Of a stretch of 64,000 nt of DNA, positions 1 through 7,439 are shown in pieces. Under the pieces are notes generated by a model. The model was given only the letters and a program-made list of their open reading frames with translations, had not been told where the DNA came from and did no database searches. The DNA is from Mucilaginibacter sp. MD40 (lineage in GTDB: Bacteria; Bacteroidota; Bacteroidia; Sphingobacteriales; Sphingobacteriaceae): positions 1,196,071 through 1,260,070 of the forward strand of contig NZ_NRSW01000001.1 of assembly GCF_002288635.1 (NCBI RefSeq), written 5' to 3'. Within the stretch, counting starts at the first letter, position 1. Each line of letters starts with the position of its first letter. The position numbers and the translations under genes are program-made.

Positions 1-533
1 TATTAACGGCCCTGCAGCAGGTAGTGAGCCGTTTTGCCGATCCTAAAAGCCCTTCGGTGCTATCATTCGGTAAGGTTATCGCCAACGGGGCAACCAACGT
101 TATCCCGAACGAGGTTTATCTGGAAGGTACCTTCCGTACCATGGATGAACAATGGCGTAATGACGCACATGTGAAGATGAAAAAAATGGCCGAAGGTATT
201 GCCGAAAGTATGGGCGGCAGCTGCGATTTCAAAATCATGAAAGGTTATCCATTTCTCATTAACGAAGAGAAATTGACCGCGCAGGTACGTGGCTTTGCCG
301 AAGATTTCTTAGGCAAAGAGAACGTCCTCGACCTGGATATATGGATGGCTGCTGAAGATTTTGCCTACTATTCTCAAGTGGCAAACTCCTGCTTCTACCG
401 CTTAGGCACACGGAACGAGGCTCGTGGCATCACCTCATCGGTACATACTCCAACCTTTGATATTGAGGAAAGCGCATTGGAGCAAAGCGTTGGCCTGATG
501 GCTTACATTGCCGTTAAGCAGTTAGGGAATTAA
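1..533 (+). CDS. M20 family amidohydrolase/peptidase, C-terminal part (5' end outside window)
   Basis: The reading frame is open from base 3 with no start, so the gene begins upstream; about 177 C-terminal residues of a family usually near 390 are present. The visible part holds the end of the M20 dimerisation domain (ANGATNVIPNEVYLEGTFR) and the closing catalytic-domain motifs MAAEDFAYYS and HTPTFDIEESAL. In M20D enzymes such as hippurate hydrolases and N-acyl-amino-acid amidohydrolases, the ED pair and this last His belong to the dinuclear metal site. The likely reaction is hydrolysis of an N-acyl amino acid or a similar small amide. Substrate and cell location cannot be read because the N-terminus, where a signal peptide would be, is missing. 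Confidence 0.9.
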   Translation, partial: LTALQQVVSRFADPKSPSVLSFGKVIANGATNVIPNEVYLEGTFRTMDEQWRNDAHVKMKKMAEGIAESMGGSCDFKIMKGYPFLINEEKLTAQVRGFAEDFLGKENVLDLDIWMAAEDFAYYSQVANSCFYRLGTRNEARGITSSVHTPTFDIEESALEQSVGLMAYIAVKQLGN

Positions 534-546
534 TTAGTTCATAGGC

Positions 547-602
547 CATGGTTGATAGTCCATGGAAAACTGTGCATCAAACACTATGGTCTATTGACCA
601 TC
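547..602. repeat. Short reiterated inverted repeat, CCATGG/CTATGG unit
   Basis: The gap between the M20 gene and the next gene is filled by variants of one short unit. CATGGTTGATAGTCCATGG (547-565) is followed by CTATGGTCTATTGACCATC (584-602), which read on the other strand matches the first arm at about 14 of 19 positions; a further CTATGG follows at 605-610. The RNA could fold into an imperfect hairpin. It has the same architecture as the elements at 5288, 9371 and 49611, with an unrelated unit sequence. Terminator or 3'-end protection is inference. Confidence 0.6.
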
Positions 603-618
603 GACTATGGACTTCTAT

Positions 619-1554
619 ATGAACAAAAAAGCACTCATCGCCCTCTGCCTCATACTTTCCGCTTTTACCTTAAAGGCACAGCAGATACAGCGCTTTAACC
701 CCGATACCATTCGTACCATCGTGATCGATTCTGCAGTGAACATTGTTTCACACCGGTTAAACGCGCAGGATTTTATTGACGCTGTTGTACATGATACCAG
801 CTTTTACAAGGCTTTCCAAAATATGAAGCGGTACGCCTTTACTGCCGAGAACCGCATTTACACCTATGATAAACAGAATAAGGTAAACGGTAAGATCTAC
901 CGGAAAATAAGGCACGATTTTGTGAACGGCAAGCGCCAAACCACTTACCTTATTAACCAGGATGAGGGAGCCGTTAAAAAGAAGAACGGTAAATATGAGT
1001 TGTATACCGTTGAGATGTTCGATTACATCTTTATGAATGCCTACAACTCTGATTTCAGCAGTGGTTCGCCATCATCCGCCCCGGGCAAGGGGAAAAACGC
1101 TGGTTACAAAGCCAAGTTAAAAGCGTTGGTATTTACACCCGGCAGGCGCATATCTGGCATACCATTTATCAGCAGCAAAACAGAAATTTTTGGACCGGAA
1201 TTGCGACAATACTATAATTACGAATTTGCCCGGGGAACCTATATGGATAGCATCCCGGTTTATCGTTTTAAGGTGATCAAAAAGCCCAGTACGGCCGATG
1301 ATGATACCATGATCAAAGAGATGACGACCATCTTTGATATGAATACTTTCCAGATATTGGGACGGTATATTGACATGAAGTTCAGCAATATGTTTGTGGA
1401 TTTCAATGTGCAAATGGATATTGAGCTAAACCGCTTTGACGGAGAATTACTACCAACAAAAATTACTTATCAAGGTAATTGGGATATTCCTTTCCATAAA
1501 GAGGAACGCGCCAGCTTTTTGATCGTGCAGAAGGATTACAACAAAGCCCCCTAA
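619..1554 (+). CDS. Secreted protein of unknown function
   Basis: This 311-residue protein is not recognised. It begins with a signal peptide (MNKKALIALCLILSAFTLKA, cleavage expected before QQIQ). ATG 619 is preferred over ATG 607 because it starts directly at the charged signal-peptide N-terminus. The mature part is rich in aromatic and beta-forming residues. A low-complexity stretch of Ser, Gly and Pro lies near residues 150-160. The second half has alternating hydrophobic strands, for example TTIFDMNTFQILGRYIDMKF. There is no lipobox Cys, and the C-terminus (QKDYNKAP) does not look like a type IX sorting domain. A periplasmic or outer-membrane-associated beta-rich protein is plausible. It may be cotranscribed with the M20 gene, but the repeat at 547-602 separates them. 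Confidence 0.75.
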   Translation: MNKKALIALCLILSAFTLKAQQIQRFNPDTIRTIVIDSAVNIVSHRLNAQDFIDAVVHDTSFYKAFQNMKRYAFTAENRIYTYDKQNKVNGKIYRKIRHDFVNGKRQTTYLINQDEGAVKKKNGKYELYTVEMFDYIFMNAYNSDFSSGSPSSAPGKGKNAGYKAKLKALVFTPGRRISGIPFISSKTEIFGPELRQYYNYEFARGTYMDSIPVYRFKVIKKPSTADDDTMIKEMTTIFDMNTFQILGRYIDMKFSNMFVDFNVQMDIELNRFDGELLPTKITYQGNWDIPFHKEERASFLIVQKDYNKAP

Positions 1555-1561
1555 AGAAAAA

Positions 1562-1641
1562 CGACGTCATCCTGAACTTGTTTCAGGATCCCACACGCTT
1601 AGACCTACTTGTGGGATGCCGAAATAAATTCGGCATAACGA
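1562..1641. repeat. REP-like cloverleaf element with three hairpins
   Basis: Three adjacent hairpins lie inside imperfect outer ends. CCTGAA/TTCAGG (1571-1576 with 1582-1587) has a 5-nt loop. ATCCCACA/TGTGGGAT (1588-1595 with 1610-1617) is a perfect 8-bp stem. ATGCCGAA/TTCGGCAT (1616-1623 with 1629-1636) is another perfect 8-bp stem sharing two bases with the previous one. The outer ends CGTCAT (1565-1570) and ATAACG (1635-1640) pair with one mismatch. The GTCATCCTGAACTTGTTTCA opening resembles a dispersed intergenic repeat I recall from Bacteroidota genomes; copy number here cannot be checked. No transposase is nearby. Confidence 0.75.
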
Positions 1642-1726
1642 TCAGTTTATCTATCACCCCATTGAAATATTAACGTTCAGAGATACTTCTCGCACCTGGT
1701 AATACTTCTATCCTGAATTAAGTTTC

Positions 1727-1734
1727 TAATTTTG
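1727..1734 (+). promoter_or_regulatory. Candidate -7 promoter box for the MFS gene
   Basis: TAATTTTG matches the Bacteroidota -7 consensus TAnnTTTG, 25 nt before the MFS start at 1760. A strong AAAGGAG ribosome-binding site lies at 1744-1750. No convincing -33 TTG was found at the usual spacing. Confidence 0.5.
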
Positions 1735-1759
1735 CGCTCCATCAAAAGGAGCATAGCAA

Positions 1760-2980
1760 ATGAGACGTGTTACAGACGGCAACCGGAATATCAGCGCCAT
1801 ATTGGCGTTCATCCTTATTCCTATATCGGGGTTCGCGATGGACGTTTATGTGCCATCGTTCCCGGCTATGGTGCATGATCTGGGTACATCGGTATCTAAT
1901 GTGCGCCTCACCATGACCATTTTTCTCATTAGCTACGGTGTATCGCAGTTATTCGTGGGCAGTATTATTGACAGCTATGGGCGTTACAAGCTTGGCCTGG
2001 CATCGCTTGCCGCGTTTATTGTTACTAACCTGGTTATTGTAAGCACTCATAGCATCGAGCTGATATTTGTGATGCGGGCTTTGCAGGGATTCCTAATCTC
2101 TATCATCATGGTTTCAAAGCGCTCCCTGTTTATAGATGTATTTGAGGGAGATAAACAAAAGCATTATACCAGCCTGTTATCTGTAGTTTGGTCGGCCGCG
2201 CCGGTGATAGCACCTTTTTTGGGCGGATACCTGCAACATGTTTTCGCATGGCGGGCAAATTTCTACTTCCTGGCTATTTATACCTTTGTAATGTTGCTGT
2301 TAGAGCTGAGTTATAGCGGAGAAACTTTAGCCCGTACCAAGCCCTTCCATTTAGCGTCGGTTGTAAACACCTATAAAAAGATGATCACCGCGCCCGATTT
2401 TGCATATGGCATAGTAGTGCTTGGGCTTAGCTATTCTATGGCCATTATCTTTGGTATGTCGGCCCCTTTCTTTATCGAGAACGTATTTCATTATTCGCCG
2501 GTTGTTACCGGTTATGCGGCGCTAAGCTCGGGCGTGGCTTTGCTGCTTGGTGGTATGCTGAGCAAATCTATGATAGCCCGTAATTTCATGGCTAAGTTGA
2601 TTATAGCTAATTTACTACAAGCCGTGTTTGCAATAGCTATGTTTGTTACGGCAGGTTGGTTCAGCAGCATTTACGCCATCATGTTCTTTGTAATAAGCCT
2701 GCATTTTTTGATGGGTTTTATGTACAATATTTATTTTACCTACTGCCTAACGCGCTTTCCGGAAAATGCCGGTGTTTCCGGCGGGATAACCAGTGGTGGC
2801 GGTTACATCGTAACATCGTTTTTCAGTTATCTACTGGCCAACACCCTTAACATACATAACCAGCAAACCTTTGCTATCAGTTATATAGTTCTCATCATAT
2901 TAATTGGCGTAATGCTGTTACTGCTCAGGCGGTATTTAAACAGCAAAAAGATATATCAGCAGGTTGCCGGGAATATGTAG
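1760..2980 (+). CDS. MFS drug-resistance transporter, Bcr/CflA subfamily
   Basis: The 406-residue inner-membrane protein has about twelve hydrophobic segments. GFAMDVYVPSFPAM in the first helix corresponds to the DMYLPALP-type signature of the Bcr/CflA branch of DHA1 proton antiporters. GSIIDSYGRYK is MFS motif A between helices 2 and 3 (GxxxDxxGRxx). Members export drugs such as bicyclomycin or chloramphenicol, sulfonamides or small metabolites, driven by proton entry. The substrate here is unknown. The gene has its own promoter-like box and ends at a bidirectional terminator facing pgl, so it is probably monocistronic. No regulator gene lies beside it. Confidence 0.9.
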   Translation: MRRVTDGNRNISAILAFILIPISGFAMDVYVPSFPAMVHDLGTSVSNVRLTMTIFLISYGVSQLFVGSIIDSYGRYKLGLASLAAFIVTNLVIVSTHSIELIFVMRALQGFLISIIMVSKRSLFIDVFEGDKQKHYTSLLSVVWSAAPVIAPFLGGYLQHVFAWRANFYFLAIYTFVMLLLELSYSGETLARTKPFHLASVVNTYKKMITAPDFAYGIVVLGLSYSMAIIFGMSAPFFIENVFHYSPVVTGYAALSSGVALLLGGMLSKSMIARNFMAKLIIANLLQAVFAIAMFVTAGWFSSIYAIMFFVISLHFLMGFMYNIYFTYCLTRFPENAGVSGGITSGGGYIVTSFFSYLLANTLNIHNQQTFAISYIVLIILIGVMLLLLRRYLNSKKIYQQVAGNM

Positions 2981-2996
2981 CGGTCTGGGATGGTAT

Positions 2997-3028
2997 AAAA
3001 AAACGCCCCTGTTAAGGAGCGTTTTTTT
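2997..3028. terminator. Bidirectional intrinsic terminator between MFS gene and pgl
   Basis: AAAAAAACGCCCC (2997-3009) and GGAGCGTTTTTTT (3016-3028) form a stem with one mismatch around GTTAA plus one base. Flanking A and T runs make it work in both directions between these convergent genes. The right arm overlaps the pgl stop codon by two bases. Confidence 0.85.
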
Positions 3029-3749
3029 ATGATCTTTTTTGCAGGGCGCTTGCTGCCGGCTCATCCAGGAACCATTGAATATCGGCGCTCCTAATTAACT
3101 GCGCCGGGTATTCCTCAATGTTGGTGTCATCTTCCAGAATGTGTTTAACGGCCTCGGCTTTGCCCTGGCCGTAAACCAAGAAGGCAATGTGCTGTGCATT
3201 GTTTATCAAAGGAGCAGTGAATGTTATGCGGTTCATTTTTACCTCATCAATATATAATGCCTGTACCGATGCGCTTTCGTCATGCAATACACTGGTATGC
3301 GGGAATAGCGAAGCGGTATGCGAATTATCTCCCAAACCCAAAATGATAAGGTCAAATTCAGCTTTTTCGCCATCAAAGAAATCCGCGATCTTTTCGGTGT
3401 ACTCTTTGGCTGCCTCTTCGGCGCCAAGATCAGTCTGCATCGGAAAAACATGCGAAGGATCAATCCCCAGTGGATCAAATAAGGTTTGTTTGGCCATGAG
3501 ATAATTGCTCTGCGAGTCGGTTAAAGGGACATCGCGCTCATCGCCAAAAAAGAAGAACACTTTATTCCATTCTATCTTATCGCGGTATTCGCTGGCCAGC
3601 AGCTCATGCAGTTTCTTTGGTGAACTACCACCGCTAAGGGCGACCGCAAAACGGTCGTTAGCTTCAATTGCTTCCTTGGCACGTTCTGCGAAGTAGGCAG
3701 CTAATGCGGCTAAAACTTCGGTATCTGTTTTAAAAACGTTCAGTCTCAT
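3027..3749 (-). CDS. pgl: 6-phosphogluconolactonase
   Basis: The 240-residue enzyme hydrolyses 6-phosphogluconolactone to 6-phosphogluconate, step two of the oxidative pentose phosphate branch. Family motifs are VALSGGSSPKKLHELL near the N-terminus, FFFGDERDVPLTDSQSNY in the middle and LGLGDNSHTASLFPHT. The last is the usual G-x-G-x-DGHTASLFP signature with NS in place of DG. The start is placed at ATG 3749 (MRLNVFKTD): an earlier in-frame start would lie inside zwf and add residues absent from the family. Only 4 bases separate it from the zwf stop, so the two are almost certainly translationally coupled. It is the last gene of the cluster, before the terminator at 2997-3028. Confidence 0.95.
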   Translation of the reverse strand: MRLNVFKTDTEVLAALAAYFAERAKEAIEANDRFAVALSGGSSPKKLHELLASEYRDKIEWNKVFFFFGDERDVPLTDSQSNYLMAKQTLFDPLGIDPSHVFPMQTDLGAEEAAKEYTEKIADFFDGEKAEFDLIILGLGDNSHTASLFPHTSVLHDESASVQALYIDEVKMNRITFTAPLINNAQHIAFLVYGQGKAEAVKHILEDDTNIEEYPAQLIRSADIQWFLDEPAASALQKRS

Positions 3750-3753
3750 GAGC

Positions 3754-5271
3754 TTATTTTTTACCGTTAACCGGCAGGGTGAACCAATTGAAGCCATCGC
3801 GGGCAATTAAAGCTTCTGCAGATTCCGGGCCCCAAGAGTCGGCGCTATAGTTAGGGAAATTAAGGCTTTTTTTGTTTTGCCATGTATTCAAAATAGGCAT
3901 AACCAATTCCCATGCAGCTTCCACCTGGTCGCCACGCATAAACAGCGTTTGGTCGCCCAGCATGGTATCCAAAATCAAAGTTTCATAAGCTTCGGGTGCC
4001 TGGTTAGTGTAAGTCCCTTTGTAATCGAATACCATATCAACGGCATTCAGCACCATATCAATACCCGGGCGTTTAGCCTGTACCTGTAAACGGATACTCA
4101 TTTCCGGCTGTATGCTGATAATGAGCCTGTTCTGTTGCCAGCTTTCGGCAGCCTCGGTTGGGAATATCAAGTGCGGTACATCCTTAAACTGAATGGTTAT
4201 TACCGATGACGACTGGTGCATACGTTTACCTGTACGCAGGTAGAACGGCACACCTTGCCAACGCCAGTTATCTATAAAGAACTTGATAGCGGCGAAAGTT
4301 TCGGTGTTTGATTGCGGATCTACCTTCGGCTCGTCGCGGTAGCCCGGTACTTCCTGGCCTTTCATCCAGCCGCTTCCATATTGGCCACGCACGGCCGAGT
4401 TACGCACATCTTCAGGGGTAAACCTACGCATAGCACGTAAAACATCCACCTTACGGTCGCGCACCTCATCGGCGTTAAAGCTAACCGGCGGCTCCATGGC
4501 TATGTGGCAAAGTAATTGCAGCAGGTGATTCTGGATCATATCGCGCATAGCGCCGGATCCATCGTAATAATCGCCACGTTCTTCAACACCCAGTTGCTCG
4601 GTAACCGAAATTTGCACATGCTCTATGTAGTTACGGTTCCAAAGCGGTTCCATAATAGAGTTGGCAAAGCGGAAAGCCATAATATTTTGTACGGTCTCTT
4701 TACCAAGATAATGGTCAATGCGATAGATCTGGCACTCATCAAAAATACCTTTTAGCAACTCGTTAAGGTCTTTGGCTGATTCCAGGTCGTGGCCGAAAGG
4801 TTTCTCAATGATAATGCGTACGCGGTTTTTATCTTCAGCAAGTTTGGCTTTAGATATGTTTGACGCGATAATAGGGAAGAAGTTTGGCGCTACTGCAAGG
4901 TAAAATAACACATTTGCGGTTGTTTTCCACTCTTTGTTATGCTGCTCAATACGTTTACCAAACTCTTTGTAGGTTTCGGCATTAGTTGCATCAGATACCT
5001 GGTAGTATATGTTTGCTGAGAATTCGGCCCATTGCTTTTCATCGGCCTTGCCGCTGCGCGAGAACTGGTTGATATCCTTATAAAGGTTATCGCGGAACTG
5101 CTCATCTGTAAGTTTGGTACGGCCGGTACCGATTATGGAAAATTGCTTGGGCATCCAACCATCCAAAAACAGGTTGTATAGTGCAGGTGCAATTTTGCGT
5201 GCATTAAGGTCGCCGGTGCCGCCAAAGATGATAAATATGGTAGGATCGGCCTTTGCGTTGTTGTTGCTCAT
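3754..5271 (-). CDS. zwf: Glucose-6-phosphate 1-dehydrogenase
   Basis: The 505-residue enzyme oxidises glucose 6-phosphate to 6-phosphogluconolactone, committing carbon to the pentose phosphate pathway. The N-terminal dinucleotide fold shows FGGTGDLNARK (residues 16-26). EKPFG is at 156-160. The substrate-binding and catalytic segment RIDHYLGK is at 184-191, where the His is the general base in characterised enzymes. Length and order match typical bacterial Zwf. It sits between gnd and pgl, so all three oxidative-branch enzymes are contiguous. A 107-bp gap with a reiterated inverted repeat separates it from gnd upstream, which could change expression of zwf-pgl relative to gnd. Confidence 0.97.
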   Translation of the reverse strand: MSNNNAKADPTIFIIFGGTGDLNARKIAPALYNLFLDGWMPKQFSIIGTGRTKLTDEQFRDNLYKDINQFSRSGKADEKQWAEFSANIYYQVSDATNAETYKEFGKRIEQHNKEWKTTANVLFYLAVAPNFFPIIASNISKAKLAEDKNRVRIIIEKPFGHDLESAKDLNELLKGIFDECQIYRIDHYLGKETVQNIMAFRFANSIMEPLWNRNYIEHVQISVTEQLGVEERGDYYDGSGAMRDMIQNHLLQLLCHIAMEPPVSFNADEVRDRKVDVLRAMRRFTPEDVRNSAVRGQYGSGWMKGQEVPGYRDEPKVDPQSNTETFAAIKFFIDNWRWQGVPFYLRTGKRMHQSSSVITIQFKDVPHLIFPTEAAESWQQNRLIISIQPEMSIRLQVQAKRPGIDMVLNAVDMVFDYKGTYTNQAPEAYETLILDTMLGDQTLFMRGDQVEAAWELVMPILNTWQNKKSLNFPNYSADSWGPESAEALIARDGFNWFTLPVNGKK

Positions 5272-5287
5272 TGTTGTGTTTTTTGGA

Positions 5288-5377
5288 GAGTCAAGAATTA
5301 AGAGTCAAGAATCAAGACAGAACTTGATCGATGCTTTTATCTTGTCTCTTGATTCTTATCTCTTGACTCTGGTCTCT
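5288..5377. repeat. Reiterated inverted repeat, AGTCAAGAATCAAGA unit, between gnd and zwf
   Basis: The left arm (5288-5319) holds GAGTCAAGAATTA followed by AGAGTCAAGAATCAAGACA. The right arm (about 5343-5377) is its imperfect inverse; read on the minus strand it gives GAGTCAAGAGATAAGAATC followed by AAGAGACA. The transcript could fold into a long hairpin of roughly 28 pairs with a few mismatches. It fills nearly the whole gnd-zwf gap inside an otherwise tightly packed cluster. No T-run typical of an intrinsic terminator follows the stem. Confidence 0.75.
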
Positions 5378-5378
5378 C

Positions 5379-6803
5379 TTATTTCTCCGGTGCCCATTGT
5401 GTGTGGAACGTGCCTTCTTTACCTATCAGCTCATAAGTATGCGCACCAAAGTAGTCGCGCTGTGCCTGGGTAAGGTTTGATGGTAAACGCTCTGTACGGA
5501 AGGCATCAAAATAGCTTAGTGATGCCGCGTAGCCCGGCGCAGCAATACCTGCATTAACGGCTGCTGATACTACCTTGCGGATGCCCGCTAAAGTACCCTC
5601 AACCAGTTTGGCTACCTCGGCGTCAAGCAACAGATGCTTCAGGTTTTTATCCTTACCGTAGGCGTTGTAAATATTCTCCAGGAATTTAGAGCGGATGATA
5701 CAGCCACCTCTCCAGATCTTAGCGATCTCATCCAAATGAAGATCATACTGGTACTCCTCAGACGCTCTGGACAGCATGTGCATGCCTTGCGCATAGCTGA
5801 TGATCATGGTGAAATAGAAAGCGTTTTCTAAAGCATCTAAAAGCTCTTGGTTATCGCCTTCAATTTGCTGATGATCGTTCTTGCTGTAAATGCCGGCTGC
5901 CTGGGTACGTAATTCTTTGTATTTAGACAGATCGCGCATAGATACGGCAACGTCTACCGTTGGGATAGGTGCCTGCAGGTCCATAGCGCTTTGTGAGGTC
6001 CATTTGCCGGTACCTTTGGCGCGGGCTTCGTCTTTAATATCATCCAGCAGCAAGTGATCGGTACCAGGTGCTTTGTATTTGAAAATATCTTTGGTGATAT
6101 CCAAAAGGAATGATTGCGCACGGCCTTCGTTCCAATCTGCGAATACTTTACCAATAGCCTCGTTATCCATTTTAAGACCTTTTTGCATGATCTCGTAGGT
6201 TTCGGCTATGAGTTCCATAATACCGTATTCGATGCCGTTGTGCACCATCTTCACGAAGTGGCCTGATGCGCCCGGGCCAATGTAAGTAACACATGGCTCG
6301 CCGTTTACTTTAGCCGCGATGGCTTCAAAAATCGGCTTCATTACCGCATAGGCATCTTTATCGCCACCCGGCATCATACTTGGGCCACGGCGTGCGCCTT
6401 CTTCGCCACCCGATACACCCATGCCGAAGAAATGCAGTCCTTTGGCTTCCAGTTCTTCTACACGGCGGTTGGTATCAGTAAAATGCGAGTTACCGCCATC
6501 TATTAAAATATCGCCTTTATCAAGCAATGGTGTAAGTTCTTCAATAACGCTGTCAACAGGTTTACCTGCAGGTACCAGCATCATAATGGCGCGCGGTGTT
6601 TTCAGGTTCAGGATAAATTCCTTTACATCTAAAAAACCCTTAACTTGAAGGTCGCCGCCTTCTTTATTTAATGAATCTACCTTTCCGGCATCTTTATCGT
6701 GCCCGGCAACGGCAAAACCGTGGTCAGCCATGTTAAGCAGCAAGCTGCGGCCCATTACACCAAGGCCTATCATGCCAAAAGCATATTTATCTGTTGTGCT
6801 CAT
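5379..6803 (-). CDS. gnd: 6-phosphogluconate dehydrogenase (decarboxylating)
   Basis: The 474-residue enzyme converts 6-phosphogluconate to ribulose 5-phosphate and CO2. The N-terminal Rossmann motif GLGVMGRSL is at residues 13-21. The signature GVSGGEEGARRGPS is at about 129-142. The catalytic Lys lies in HFVKMVHNGIEYG (Lys185). The C-terminus GTFHTQW matches the family tail. Unusually, the loop after the second strand, which reads NRS or NRT in NADP-specific enzymes, is HDKD (35-38); an Asp there often favours NAD. Its start overlaps the upstream HAD gene by 4 bases, indicating translational coupling. Confidence 0.96.
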   Translation of the reverse strand: MSTTDKYAFGMIGLGVMGRSLLLNMADHGFAVAGHDKDAGKVDSLNKEGGDLQVKGFLDVKEFILNLKTPRAIMMLVPAGKPVDSVIEELTPLLDKGDILIDGGNSHFTDTNRRVEELEAKGLHFFGMGVSGGEEGARRGPSMMPGGDKDAYAVMKPIFEAIAAKVNGEPCVTYIGPGASGHFVKMVHNGIEYGIMELIAETYEIMQKGLKMDNEAIGKVFADWNEGRAQSFLLDITKDIFKYKAPGTDHLLLDDIKDEARAKGTGKWTSQSAMDLQAPIPTVDVAVSMRDLSKYKELRTQAAGIYSKNDHQQIEGDNQELLDALENAFYFTMIISYAQGMHMLSRASEEYQYDLHLDEIAKIWRGGCIIRSKFLENIYNAYGKDKNLKHLLLDAEVAKLVEGTLAGIRKVVSAAVNAGIAAPGYAASLSYFDAFRTERLPSNLTQAQRDYFGAHTYELIGKEGTFHTQWAPEK

Positions 6804-7432
6804 TTCTTGTTGTGTTGAATTTCTTGTTTTAAATCTTCAAGTATCTTTTTGGTTGTTTCGAAACCGGTATGCTGGTAAGCCCGCATGCCCAATTTGCCTG
6901 CGGCTAAAGCAAACATCTTCCTGTCGTCAAAGTAAACACACTCTGAGGGTTGCGCCATAGCCACGCCCATTGCCAATTTAAAAATAGCAGGGTCGGGTTT
7001 GCGGATGCCTACTTCGCATGAGGAGATAAAGGCATCAAACACCTCGTGCAGTTTGAACTTTTTGATACGATAATCATTCAGTTCCTTACCCTCGTTATTG
7101 ATGGCCATGATCTTAAAGCCGGATGTTTTTTTCCATTCCTTAAGCCAGGCAAGCATATCAGGCAGTTCCTTTGATTGCTCAAACATGAAGTTCTTAAAAT
7201 CCTCACGGGTAAAATCGCGCGGATGGTTAAAAACTACGGTATCCAGGTAATCGTCAAGGTCTACACCGGCAGCCTCATACACGTTAAAGATAAACGTGTG
7301 CAGCTCTTTCACCTCGTTATAATCGAGGCCGAATTTGCGTGCAGCTTCCTCGCGCGACTCATGGCCCCAGCCATTGGTAAGCAAAACCCCGCCGATATCG
7401 AAAAACAGGAATTTAACAGATGTTGCTTCCAT
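6800..7432 (-). CDS. HAD-superfamily phosphatase (HAD-IA, YihX-like)
   Basis: The 210-residue cytoplasmic protein carries HAD motif I FFDIGGVLLT with the nucleophilic Asp. The second acidic residue of the usual DxD is Gly, as in DxGGV/DxGNV relatives such as YihX and epoxide-hydrolase N-domains. Motif III Lys is in VGIRKPDPAIF and motif IV is VYFDDRK. YihX-type enzymes remove phosphate from sugar phosphates such as glucose 1-phosphate. The location between tal and gnd, 7 bases after tal and overlapping gnd by 4, suggests a sugar-phosphate substrate or a damaged-metabolite clean-up role in this pathway. That assignment is inference. Confidence 0.85.
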   Translation of the reverse strand: MEATSVKFLFFDIGGVLLTNGWGHESREEAARKFGLDYNEVKELHTFIFNVYEAAGVDLDDYLDTVVFNHPRDFTREDFKNFMFEQSKELPDMLAWLKEWKKTSGFKIMAINNEGKELNDYRIKKFKLHEVFDAFISSCEVGIRKPDPAIFKLAMGVAMAQPSECVYFDDRKMFALAAGKLGMRAYQHTGFETTKKILEDLKQEIQHNKK

Positions 7433-7439
7433 CGGTTTA

